64,000 nucleotides of DNA from Aquilaria yunnanensis (lineage: Eukaryota; Streptophyta; Magnoliopsida; Malvales; Thymelaeaceae). Below are positions 1-10,724 of the stretch, in pieces; the stretch's first letter is position 1, and each line of letters opens with the position of its first letter. The notes below the pieces were generated by a model. That model saw nothing but the letters and a program-made list of their open reading frames with translations. It was not told the DNA's origin and ran no database searches. The translations under genes and the position numbers were made by a program. Location: NCBI GenBank assembly GCA_039654915.1, contig CM077593.1, positions 116,553,413-116,617,412 of the forward strand, given 5' to 3'.

Positions 1-26
1 AGAGCGTATCAATTCAAACTAACTAA

Positions 27-185
27 GGCCCCGTTTGGGAACAGCTTTTGTCATCAGCGTTAGAGTTTTGGATAAATTATTTAATGATTGAGATGAAAAC
101 GCTGAAGCTAAAAGCTAAAAGCTACCCTTAGATAGCTTTTTCAAAACTCTAACGCTAATCGTTGACGCTAATGCCAAACAGGGCC
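27..185. mobile_element. Tourist-like MITE
   Basis: A 159-bp element with terminal inverted repeats: GGCCCCGTTTGG on the left and CCAAACAGGGCC on the right. The inversion continues inside, with GCGTTAGAGTTTTG near the left end answered by its complement near the right end. It is flanked by TAA on both sides, which fits the 3-bp TAA/TTA target duplication of PIF/Harbinger (Tourist) elements. It has no coding capacity. Confidence 0.7.
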
Positions 186-188
186 TAA

Positions 189-753
189 GCTTAGTGATTA
201 AAGTAGTAAGTATCCATAAAACTAAAGCCTAATCGTGTTCCCTAAACACATGGACTTGGGTTTTTGTCCTAATATATTTATGGTATTTTAACGTTCCTAA
301 ATATCAAATTAATTAAGCAATGATAAATATGAATTTGATTAAAAGAGCAAAATAACTTGTAGTTTAAAAGTTAAAAAGTCTATTAATATATATATAGTAG
401 TTCAAATTTAATTAGGTCAAATATTCATTTAAACCAACTAAGTATTGTGGTAAAAGAAGTCATTTCTCCAAAAACTAAAGTGTAGAGATTAAAAAAAGTC
501 AGTCAAGATATATACTGCAAATTTAGGCCATATTTGTTCAAATTAACTAAGTTGAATGGCTTATGTTGTGGCTTTTCCTTTTTCCCTACTACAATTGTTC
601 GGTTAAATAGGAAGTTGGTTGTATGGCATGAATCCTAGTTAATTAGGGGAAACACATCCTAAAAGAAATTTGTTTCTTATTTTCAAAATCAGAATTAGCT
701 CGGCAAAGACCTATACATTAATTAATTTGTAAAATCTCACTGGATGCTTCTAC
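189..753. other. AT-rich intergenic stretch
   Basis: AT-rich DNA downstream, in minus-strand terms, of the last ankyrin exon I can propose. I see no exon encoding the membrane-spanning PGG domain that usually ends ACD6/ITN1-type ankyrin proteins. If the ankyrin gene is complete, those exons must lie beyond the left edge. Confidence 0.4.
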
Positions 754-1856
754 CTTTCGTGTGTTCTAAGTGATGGGGCACACTCCCTGTTGGCTTGCCA
801 GTCTCCAAATCCAGAACTGGAATAACTGACCCAGAGAGAGCCACATCCTCATCCCTGAAACCTCTTGGATGACCTGTATATTAAAGATTAGAGCATCACG
901 AAAGGCACAAACCATTTGAGCTAATTATAAAGTTGTTCACGTACGCTAACTAGTTTTTATGCTACATACAACATTTGTAGACAAACTTCTGGATTGGATG
1001 CAGCTCAGAAGTAGAATAGAAAGCCTTGGGCATGCTGGCAAGCAGCTGGAGACAAGTCTTGCCAGTGCCACCCTTGTCCTTGTAAGTTGCCAGGTCTCCA
1101 TCAACATTCTTCAGCAGCCAAATGGCTGTTTCTGCATTAACTCAGGAAACCAAAACCAGTACTAGTTTACATTAATTACATCATACATGTGATCATATTT
1201 TCAACTCGTTTAGATCTATCTCCATCAATATTCTAACTAGCTAGCTAGCTAGACCGGTTAGACATCCGTGGACCTCAAACGGAAATTAGGAACGTACCAA
1301 AGTGTTGTCCAAGAACTGCAATGTGAAGAATGGAGAGGCCATCTTTTCTTGTGAAGTGAGAATGTACGTCTTGCCCAACTTCTCTGGCCCGTTTCACTAA
1401 ATAATCAACCGTCAATGTCCTACCATAGGCTGCTGCCTTGAACAGCGGTGTCTCGCCGAACTTGTTCTGTTCCTCCAGCATCTGTTCCCGAATGATTTGA
1501 CCTTCCTCAGGCTGACTGCTGGACGCCCGTAGCGGATGTTGGAGCAGGAACTCGATTGTTTCCACAGTTGCTGCTGTGGCCGCCTCGTGAAGTATGGTGT
1601 TCCCATAGACGTTCTTCACCGTCAATACTTGAAAGAGCTCGCGGTAGGGCACCATTCCGAGTAACACCTCAAGCAGCTGGCGGTGTCCTCGGTAGGCTGC
1701 AATGTGGAACACGGTGTCTCCGGCGGCGGTGACTGGGCAAAACAACTTCTCGGGCTTCTTTTTGTAGTACTCCCTTAAGCGGTCCTGATCACCGTCTAAG
1801 GCTTTTAAGTATGGTTCTCTCGTGTCTTCCACATCTTTGTCGCTGATCCGCTCCAT
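754..1856 (-). CDS. Plant ankyrin-repeat protein, ACD6/ITN1 type, possibly incomplete
   Basis: Proposed exons on the minus strand are 1298-1856, 970-1140 and, less surely, 754-873. Exon 1 ends at a GTACGT donor and exon 2 at GTATGT. Reading phase is kept across both joins. The protein starts MERISDKD and has four ankyrin units, visible as DTVFHIAAYRGH, GNTILHEAA, GETPLFKAAAYGR and GLSILHIAVLGQHF. The last unit continues across the splice as NAETAIWLLK and LQLLASMP, which is typical of plant ankyrin proteins of the ACD6/ITN1 group. That family usually ends in a multi-pass PGG membrane domain, and none is visible here. The gene is therefore truncated or runs off the left edge. An in-frame ATG 60 bases upstream (1916) is possible, but 1856 gives the family-like start. 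Exon 3 is supported only by phase and splice sites. Confidence 0.7.
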
Positions 1857-2810
1857 TCCCCCTCCCCCCCTTTTCCGGTGGGATTTATGCTGGTTTGATT
1901 TGTGGAACCCGATCATGTTTGGCCTTTTTTATATACACATTGAGCTGGTCTGGTGTTGCTTAATCCGAAAGCAGTTAAAAAGGGGATCTTTACTTTGCTT
2001 CAATAATTAAAAAAGAGCGATACATAGGAGCTCAAGAAAGAAATTAATGGGGTATTTGTTTTGTGAGTCGATTTTATTCAAATCCAACTATGCGGCAAGG
2101 TATAATTTTATATTGCTTGTCCATCGACCATCGTTTGTTGTTCTCGTGGAGACAATATATAGATTCCCAAGTAAAGAAAGAAAAGTGTAGAGAGCCTTCT
2201 TCCTTTTTTATTTTCTCTTTTAGCTTGAACAAGACAAGCTCCCAACGTTTAATCTGCTTTGCGCTTCAACTTGAAGTTTCATTGAAGGCGAGAAACACGC
2301 TGAGTCTGTAGTTGGGTTCACCTTCCTTCATAATCTATACTTCTTCCGTCCAAATGTCTACACTCAATTAGTTTTTCACTTTTGATTTTTAAATACTTTC
2401 TCAAACTAGTAATTATGCACGTGTTTTAGGTATATTCATTTTCTGTGAGTTATAAAAAATATCACAATCGATAAAGAAAATTTTTTCCAAGCATAATAAA
2501 ACGAGAGATTCCAAATTTTTCCATAATTCCTCATATTGATAGAAGAAAAATTATACTTTCTTATGCAAAAAAAAAAAAAAAAAGAGAGAGAGAAAAGAAT
2601 AAGAAGATTAAGATAACCTAAAAACTGCCTAACTTAATAATGATACTATAATTCAGTACTTTTATATTCTCGATTCAATTTGAGGGGAATATGAATTTCA
2701 AAGATTGAACTATAAGGATCTTACCTCACATGAGCTTGATATGAAATTCATATAAGCGATTTAAAGAATATTGGCAGTTTTTATAAAAAAAATAAGGTAA
2801 ATTAAGTAAT
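1857..2810. other. Upstream region of the ankyrin gene
   Basis: Presumed promoter side of the minus-strand ankyrin gene, followed by AT-rich DNA with an A15 tract near 2566. The short open frames here show no recognisable protein. I see no other feature. Confidence 0.4.
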
Positions 2811-3455
2811 ATGAATTGGTCATTTCTCTTAGTTTTTAAAAATATAGTTTTATTATAAAAAAAATAGTTGTTTAGACAACCAATGCCTAGTTATGGTTAG
2901 ATGAAACTATAGCATCAATTTTACCAGACTTCAACTAACAATTCAAATAAAAGATTTAACTATGAAGATTTTTTGAAACATATATGAATCACACCTTTAA
3001 GTTTTAATAAAAATACTTCATTCAATTTAAAAATCAACTAAATTGATAAAATCATGTGATTGAGAGCTTGTTTGATATGTAAATTTAATCATATATATTT
3101 CATAAAATTTTAACTTTAGTAATGTCAACTCAAGGTTTTCTGTTATAAAAGGTAAGATTAAATATTAAATGGCACCTCATGTTTAATTAATTCTATTATT
3201 TTTCTTCTTTTGGAGTTTTAATATTAAGATAACTCTAATTAAATAGATAATATCAATTTTTAATCTCAGTAGAAATAGCAATAAAACCTATAATTTCAGA
3301 AAAAGAAGGAAAAATATGAGGCAAACTATTTTAAAGTGTTCATTTATATTTTTTATAGTTAAAACATAGTTTTTTCAATATTAATAGTACATCAAATTTA
3401 ACTAGCATAGTTTTTTCAATATTAATAGTACATCAAATTTTACAAGGCAAACTAT
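2811..3455. repeat. Tandem segmental repeat, unit 1
   Basis: First copy of a non-coding unit of about 650 bp. Landmarks recurring in unit 2 include TCATTTCTCTTAG, CCAATGCCT, TTTTACCAGACTTCAAC, CACCTT and AAATAGATAATATC, in the same order. It ends with a 41-bp sequence (about 3365-3446) repeated twice in direct tandem. The unit's origin is unknown. Confidence 0.65.
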
Positions 3456-4233
3456 TATCAATTCGTCATTTCTCTTAGTTTTTAAACCAAAAAGTAGTTG
3501 TCTTGATAACCAATGCCTGGAGATAGTTGCATGAAACTACATCAATTTTACCAGACTTCAACCAACCATTCAAATAAAAAATTTAACCATGAAGGTTCTA
3601 GCAACAAGTATGCCACACCTTCAAGTTCTCATAAAAATATTTCATATAATTTAAAAATAACCAAATGGATAAAATAATGCAATTACTAAGGCACCTCGGC
3701 CGAGTGGCTAAGGCATGAGGAACACTCAGTGGACATTGGGGTTTAAATCCCACCACTACCACTTTCCTCTTACGTGCTACATGCGCTAGTTTAGTGGTCT
3801 TTTGTCTCAGAAAGCATGCATCCCTTCGCCTAATATATCTATGTATTTTCTCATCCCTCTATATTTGAATAAATATTTTTAAGTAAAATCATATTGCAAT
3901 TGAGGGCATGCTTGATTGTAATATAATTTAAGAATATATTTTTTTATAAAACTTTAAATTTAGTGGCAAGGGAAGGTTTTTATCACAATAAGAAAGATTA
4001 AATTAAAAAATAGCTAGCACTGATTTGCACAATTTTATTATTTTTGTTTTAGAGTTCTAATACTAATTAATATAACTCTAATCAAATAGATAATATCCAA
4101 TTTGGAACAAATTAGGATAGCAATATAGCTACCTATAATTTTAGAATAAAAAAACACAAGGTAATATATTATAAACTGTCACTTGCACTAGTTTACATAT
4201 ACATACAAACACTTAAATAATAGTGTTTTCAAT
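3456..4233. repeat. Tandem segmental repeat, unit 2, interrupted by a SINE
   Basis: Second copy of the unit, with the same landmarks as unit 1. It is broken at about 3685 by a SINE that unit 1 lacks, and its 3' end is cut at 4233 by a 2-kb TIR element. Unit 2 resumes briefly after 6292. A decayed third unit follows at about 6325-6570 and is itself split by the TIR element at 6571. Confidence 0.6.
3686..3883 (+). mobile_element. tRNA-derived SINE
   Basis: About 198 bp. A tRNA-like head carries a box A-like GGCCGAGTGGC (3698-3708) and a box B-like GGTTTAAATCCC (3740-3751), the internal RNA polymerase III promoter of tRNA genes. The remainder is not tRNA-like and ends AT-rich. It is flanked by an imperfect direct repeat, AAAATAATGCAATT on the left and AAAATCATATTGCAATT on the right, consistent with target-primed insertion. 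Repeat unit 1 lacks this insert and gives the empty site. It does not fold as a complete tRNA, so I do not call it a tRNA gene. Confidence 0.65.
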
Positions 4234-4507
4234 AGGGTAAATTCCATGTCAGGTCCCTTAGCTTATTTCCATGTCTTAAATTGGTACTTCACTTTAAAAT
4301 TATCTTATCAAAGTCCCTTCTCTCATATTGCACGTCTCAATTGAGTCTTTTCCGTCAATTTCACTATTATATCAAAAAAATGTTGATATGACATTAATTA
4401 ACATTAAAATAATCCCCTCATACTTTTCCTATCAACTTTTTAAACCTTAGATTTCTAAATCTTTTATTTACACTCAAATCAGAACTTCAAAACCATGCCT
4501 CGCCCAT

Positions 4508-4960
4508 TCTATAACAACCTAAGTTCAGAGTCGGCCATTGAAACATCTACCCACATCACATGAGCTATCCTTTGAAAAAGGATACACGCCAAGTGCTTAT
4601 GCTATAGAACTTGAGCATATACATCCATACAAAGCTTCCCACATTTCTTTCATGTAGGATATCGGGATGTTATCGAGGTGGTACAAACTCTCACATATAT
4701 ATATCTAAAGTCCTCACTAGGGACACTTAGATTACTTGGTCCCCTGGACCAATAGCCCACACCATCGAGGCCCTGAGTCGTCTCTGATATCATCTATAAT
4801 AAATTAAGTCTAAAGCCGGTTAATGAAATACCTGCCTACACCGTATGAGCTATCATTTGGAAAGGATAAGTGCTAGGTGGTTATGTTATAGAACTTAAGC
4901 CTATATATCCACACAAGATTTCTCACATTTCTCCTATGTAGGATATTGGGGTGTTGCACA
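4508..4960 (-). mobile_element. TRIM-like miniature LTR retrotransposon
   Basis: Two direct repeats of about 170 bp (4508-4677 and 4793-4960) share GAGCTATC, GCTATAGAACTT-like and CATGTAGGATAT-like stretches. They flank about 115 bp of non-coding sequence. Read on the minus strand, the repeat begins TGCAACACCCC. A primer-binding-site-like TGATATCAGAG follows the 5' repeat at once, resembling the TGGTATCAGAGC site complementary to plant initiator Met-tRNA. CATTCT occurs at both outer edges as a possible target duplication. It has no coding capacity, as expected of a TRIM. Confidence 0.6.
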
Positions 4961-5692
4961 TTCTCTCTATTCTCTCATAAAACCCACCTTATTCGGCCTC
5001 TTCCGCTACCACACCTACTCCGCAGTGATGTCATCATTGACAACCTCCTCATCTACTACAATGCTTTAGACGATGCCACCACCACCATCTTTTAGGTCCT
5101 CTCCCTATCTTCTTGCCACAACTTCATCAAAATCTCATTCCTCTTCTCCGATGGTCTCCACTCTTAATTCTTCAGCCGCTTCCTCCTTTCTCTGATCAAA
5201 TGACGGTGATTGTGAAAAAGGGCAAGAAAAGAAATCTCTTTGCATTTCTTGACCTAGTTGAGGAACACATTACCAAATTTGACCAAATCAAAATGGGTGA
5301 GGCATGAAAGAGGAAAATTGGTGGTGGAGGAGGCTGTCAAGGTGATGGACTTGGCAACGGTGATCAAGGTGGCAAAGAATAGGGATGGGAGGCTCACTGT
5401 TAGGGAGTTGAAAAGATGGATGATCCAAAGTTTGTCTAGGGTCGATGCTTCCCATCAGAATTTGCTTAATGAATCATTTACTTTCAGATTTTAGATTTTG
5501 CTCAATATTTATGAATTATTTTCTTTTAGATTTTACTATTAATTTTGTTTTGCTTCTCAGTTTAGGTTTTAGATGACATTAGAGTAATTATTATGTTACT
5601 ATTCTTTCCACTACGTACTTTGATCTATTTGAGAGATGAATCAATTTTATCTCACATAACATTGGAAAGAGAATGGTGGAGGTGATGGTGAA

Positions 5693-5830
5693 AAGAAACT
5701 TCGGCTTGAACACTGCCATTTCTACCTAATCCTAAATGCCTTAACAAGAAAGGGAAAAATAGAGGCATCACAAGCGATGGATAAGATGAATGAATTTGGA
5801 GTCTTCTTCAAATATGGTCTTTTACAATTG
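5693..5830 (+). pseudogene. Possible captured PPR gene fragment
   Basis: A short reading frame inside the 4234-6291 TIR element includes LILNALTRKGKIEA and MDKMNEFG. The pattern resembles one pentatricopeptide repeat (LINALCKKGKIEEA... in typical proteins). The similarity covers about one repeat only and the frame soon meets stops. An accidental match is possible. An open frame at 5258-5494 nearby (VDLATVIK-like and LTVRELKRWM) is unrecognised. Confidence 0.3.
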
Positions 5831-6570
5831 CCCCTTGATCGCTAATTGCAGTGCCAAAGATATGAAAGAAGCAAGCTAAATGATGAAGAAGATAGAAAAG
5901 GACAGAGAAATTTTCTTGATGTTCAAGAAGTTTGGATGTTCGCTAATTGCTAATTGTATGTTTAGGAAGTTTAGGTTTCGTTCTTCATGTTTTTGTGGTA
6001 GGAAAGAAAAATTTTAAAAGTTTGGATTCATTCTTGATGTTTAGAAAGTTTGAAAGATTTAGAATTATTGATTGGAAAAATTTGAAAACTAGATTTGTCA
6101 TTTTAAATTTATTTTAGTGTTAATTAATGTCACATCAGCATTTTTCCTTCCACTTTAATGGTAAAATTGATGGAAAGGACTTATTTTTAGATGTGTAATA
6201 TGAGGCAAGTGACTTTGATAGGAGAACCTTAAATTAGGATACTAATTTAGGATACAAAAATAAACTAAGGCACCTGACGTGGAATTTAACTACTTTCAAT
6301 TTGCAATACTCATAAATAGTACATGAAATGAACGACTTTATAAAGGTTTCTAAAATATGATATGCACCTTTTAAGTTTTAATAAAAATATTTTATTGAAA
6401 TAAAAAAGCAAATAAATTGATAAAGTATTGTGCTTGAGAAGTTGTTTGGTAGTAACATGAGTTCAAGGGGAAGTTTGTTGCACAAAATTAGTGGCAGTTT
6501 GAGAATTTTTCATAAAAGGCAAGTCTAATGCTCAAAAACCTTTTGGATCTTGTTACTAATAATTTTCTTT

Positions 6571-7631
6571 AGGGTTAAATACCTCCCGCCTCCCTGTACT
6601 ATTATTACTCAGACACAAGATCCCCTCAACTATGAAAAGTTACAACTCAGTTCCCCAACTATTAAAAATCCTTAAGTTAACCCCCTGGGCTGTCACGTGA
6701 CATCACGTGATTTCCCCTGCCGTCGTTCACCAACGGCTTTAATCCGCCATTTCTTCATCATCTCTGGCTCTGCCTTGTTGCAGCCGACGAATATTGGGAG
6801 GAAACCTAAGCGGTGAAACTTGCACATCACGACCTTTAGAGGGTGGTGGCGCACCACTGGTGGGAGAGGATCAGCGAGAAGATCAAGATCCTATAGTGGC
6901 TCATCCATGGCGCTAGAATCGTCTCCTCCGATCCTCTAATCACTAGCCTTCTGCATACCCAGTGCGGAACTCCGCTGTTCATCACGCCGGAGACTTTATC
7001 GACGCCCAAACCCAAAGCAACTCCCAAGTCGAAACGAGACCCGTAGGCCAAACCGAAGCCCCAAGCCAATCAATTGCATGTGTCGGTTCTCAGAAGAAAG
7101 TCGAAGGAGTTGTGTGGTGGGTTATTGGAGGATCGGAGGAGACGATTTTACCACCGGTTCAGTTTCCAGATGATTTCCAGATGGTGGCGGATGGTGGCAG
7201 GGTCGATGTCCACTGGCTCCTCCCCAGATTTGTCGGCTGCATATAGTTCCGCCTTGTTGGGCGGTGCAGAGGACGTGAGGAAATGATAAACAGAAAGGTG
7301 GAGGAGTACGATTCGTTGGGCACCAAGGGCAAGACGAGGTTGGAGAGGACGGAAGAGGGGGGGTGCTTAAAGGGTGAGAGCTTCGGAAGGTCAAGATGCA
7401 GGGGCCGGCGGAAGGGAGGACGGGGCGGCTGGCAGTGACGGTAGAGGTTTCTGAGAAAGTAACGCACGCGGTTAGTGCCTAACGGCCATCCACCTCACGT
7501 GACATCACATGACAGCCTCAAGAGTCTGATTGTACGATTATTAGAAGTTGTGGAACTGAGTTGTACCAAATCATAGGAGGAGGTTATATATCCGGGCGGT
7601 GATAGTATAGGGAGTGGGGGTATCTAAGCCT
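6571..7631. mobile_element. Mutator-like TIR element with GC-rich interior
   Basis: 1,061 bp. The left end AGGGTTAAATACCTCCCGCC mirrors the complement of the right end, AGGCTTAGATACCCCCACTC. Inverted similarity continues for about 150 bp, through a CTGTACTAT/CTATACTAT motif and a CACGTGACATCACGTGA motif found on both sides. The interior is much richer in GC than the flanks and holds several overlapping open frames on both strands, none recognised. I see no clean target duplication because the flanks are T-rich. The element lies inside the decayed third unit of the 2.8-7.7 kb tandem repeat. Confidence 0.6.
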
Positions 7632-8218
7632 CTTTTTTTATCAAATAAGTAATAACAACTAATAACTTAATGGTAAAAAGATCATTTAATATTCTGGCAC
7701 ATTGGCACTTTTTAGAACATAATATATATAATATATAATGTATAGATATTGATATAGATTTTTACCCATATTACATATCACACATCAATCTTTTAATGGC
7801 AGTACAAGACATTTAGTAGTTAATCATTGCTTATTATCAAAACAAATCATTACTTTAGTACATCCCAAGATAAAGAAGAATCATAACAATTTTGTATTGC
7901 TCGAGTAACTTGTAATTGATTTTAAGTATAATTTTCGTTTTCTTCTTTAGGTTTTCGAGAGGAGGAGTTGCGCTGGATGAGGCCACATGAAATCTCGAAG
8001 CCCTGGTTGTTGTGAGTTGAGAGGAGAGGCAATGCCTCAACCAAGCAACCAGGACCACTGGAGGCGTCAGCCGAACATATACTACCCGGCCATATTACGA
8101 AACCGGCCCAAAACATTTGCTAAAAGCCTAATATTAAATTTAAAGTTCCACGTCACCTTTTTTTAACGTGTTACAAAATACCCTAAAGATCAACATGTTT
8201 TGTTTGTCATAATTTCTC

Positions 8219-9755
8219 AGCTTAAATACACATTTTGTCCCTTAATTTTGTCAACTCAAACGAATTAGTCTCTTAACTTTGACTTAGTAAGAGTTAGCCC
8301 CTCAAGTTTGCAAAATGGCGCAGTTTAGTTCTTTGACTGATGGATTGAGTTATGACGTTAGTGGCTTGTTAAGGTGAAAATATGCTCTAAGTCATTGAAC
8401 TATATTTTTTCATTTACATTTGCCCCTACATATTCAATAATTTGCAATTTGATCACAACACATGAAAACAAGTCATTGGGGGGAGGGGCAAGTTAACTCT
8501 GTGACAAGCCTTGATGTTTTCTAGCCACGACTGTCGTTTGGGCTACTCTCTCTTTTGCTGAATCACGAACTCAGCTTCCATGAAGGTTGCCAATGGTTGT
8601 TGGTCGAGCTCCCCACTCCTTAATCAACCCAAAACCACTATCGCACGACTCCGCCTCTCTCTAACTCCACTTAATTTGCTACCTTTGTCCTTCATAGTAC
8701 TAGTAGCCCTCGCCATCAGCCTCACATCTCTAGCATTGTTGCCCTCCTAATCTTCCCAGTATAGCAGTGTCTACCTTCAATTCTTGCCCGCGTTGCCCTC
8801 CAATTTATCCACTTTGTTATGTGGGTCGCTTTCTCTGTAATCAATTTGGGATTTTGGAACAATCTATATATATAATTATATAATAAAAATTATAGTATTA
8901 CTAATACATCTACACACACACATATTTCTTTAAAGTATTATGATGGTCATTTTGTGTTTTTATATTAAACTCTTAAACTGATATTCCAAATTGAAACAGT
9001 ATGGAAGTTGTTGGATCATTTACAAAATTTCTCCATATTTACTTAAATCACTTTGCTTCATAGACCCACCACTCCTAGGTCATTTTGCCAAGCAATTCTT
9101 TTGAACCATTTTTGTAAGAACAACATTTTAAACTATTTTGAATGTATCTAAGTACATATATTTACTCCAAGTACGCGTTTGATTTCCTTGATTGTTAGAA
9201 TTCTCTAAATTTTGAGACGAGCCGATGGTTGTTAGAATTCTCTGAAGTCTGAGAATTCCTTAGACTGAGATTTGGTGGTGCTACACATGTCGAAGTCGGC
9301 TAAGCTGTCCAAAGATTGTGAACAACACGATCTAGACTAAGAATTCATGGTGGTGCAACCTGAAGATTTTGAACAAGGCAATCCAAGCGGTCGCCCTTGT
9401 CGAGACAACCAAGAAGTTCAATGCAGGCCATGAATGCGACGAAGTTGGACAAAGCGCCAGAGCCTACGATATTGGGTTGGATGGCACCGGAGGTGGGGTG
9501 AACGATTTAGAAGGCGTAATTGGAAAAGAAGATGAACCAGGTAAAGTTTGCAAAGCATATCAACACCGTCAAACTCATGTGACATCACTTGCACGCTTTT
9601 CGTCCAACAGGGGACTAAGTCGATTAATTTAGTAAAATTTGAGGACTAAGTCATTATCAGTATATAAGTTTGAGGACTAAGTTGTAATGAATCAAATTTT
9701 AAGAACTAACTCGTGCGAGTTTGCAAAATTGAGGGACTAACTGTGAATTTAGACC
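8219..9755. mobile_element. Mutator-like TIR element with 9-bp target duplication
   Basis: 1,537 bp, flanked by a perfect 9-bp direct repeat TAATTTCTC (8210-8218 and 9756-9764). The left end AGCTTAAATAC pairs with GGTCTAAATTC, the complement of the right end. TIRs of about 180 bp each hold several tandem degenerate copies of a GTCCCTTAANTTT motif (left: TTGTCCCTTAATTT, TAGTCTCTTAACTTT, TAGCCCCTCAAGTTT, TAGTTCTTTGACT). The interior contains a gene-like stretch (about 8520-8830) and an open frame at 9369-9632, both unrecognised. No transposase is present. Confidence 0.75.
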
Positions 9756-9879
9756 TAATTTCTCCAATCAAAATTAGTTTGATGCACAATCTTATTCTAT
9801 CAACTCTATCTTATTCTATCATCTCTGGCCGCACTTTGTTGTGAATCGATTAATAAATATGCAAATTTTTCATATTGAT

Positions 9880-10098
9880 TACATTAAAATTTTTGTTCTA
9901 TTTGACTTTTTTAAGTATTTTGACTTGAAAGAAAAAATTATATATATATATATACATATTTAAAAATTACATGTCTTGATTTATTATTCATATATAAATA
10001 TTTTTTATTTATATATTAAAATATTAAAAATAAAAAATCCTACATTAATGGTCAAAAATAAATAAAGTAAAAATTTTGAAACAGATGGAGCATTCAAT
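9880..10098. mobile_element. Stowaway-like MITE, decayed copy 1
   Basis: Shares the central sequence CATGTCTTGATTTATNATTC and the AT-rich run after it with the element at 35490-35724. The ends are worn: AAAATTTTTGTTCTATTTGAC on the left versus the complement of AAATTTTGAAACAGATGGAGC on the right. Limits are approximate. Confidence 0.55.
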
Positions 10099-10724
10099 AA
10101 AATTATAAATTCAATACCATATTATGAACAATTCAAAGATTTTGAAAAAATTTTAAATGTTTCAAAGTTTGTTAGTAACCAATCTGGTGATTACAAAACA
10201 CAAGGCATAACGTCAAGACAGTGAATTTGGGACTTAAGAACAAGCTACAATCTTGCCCATAACTCATGAAAGTTTAAAACCTAAAACAACAAAAAAAAAA
10301 CCAAAAGTTCAGAATACCTTTTTTGTTTATCAAGACATGGTTGAAAAAAAGGATACCTAATTTTAAATTTTGAGGACCTATTGTGTAAGTTTGCATATTT
10401 TTGGCTTTGTACATCCTTCCTGCAGCCCAAAATAAAAACTGTAGCAGCCGGCAGGCACTGGTCCTAATAACACATTAGCACTTGGCGCTTTAATATATAT
10501 GAATGGTTATACATATAATCAACTAACAAGGCATTCAAGCATTACATATTACATTATACAATAATAGAAAACTCCACTTGCCCATTAGCAACATTCAACT
10601 GTAGTTATGTTCATAAGTAACAGCAGACATACCATCCACAATCATACACATCGATGCAGGAGAACACGCCAGAGTAGGTTGCTTAGAGAGGAGCAGAGAG
10701 AAAACCATGAAGCCTTGCATCCAT

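Larger units (their letters stand above)
4234..6291. mobile_element. Mutator-like TIR element, non-autonomous, about 2.06 kb
   Basis: The left end begins AGGGTAAATTCCATGTCAGG. The complement of the right end begins AGTTAAATTCCACGTCAGG. Inverted similarity extends well over 100 bp, including a REPEATED GTCCCTT-type motif and a CCGTCAATTT motif matching the other end. Flanks are GTTTTCAAT and ACTTTCAAT (7 of 9 match), a worn 9-bp target duplication. Repeat unit 1 has the uninterrupted TTTTCAAT site. The interior holds a nested TRIM (4508-4960) and gene-like sequence (about 5000-5880) but no transposase. Confidence 0.7.

Noticed and set aside
3686..3760. Functional tRNA gene (box A and box B motifs present)
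   Set aside because: No complete acceptor stem or anticodon arm can be drawn, and the sequence is the head of a longer insert with direct repeats, so it is a SINE.
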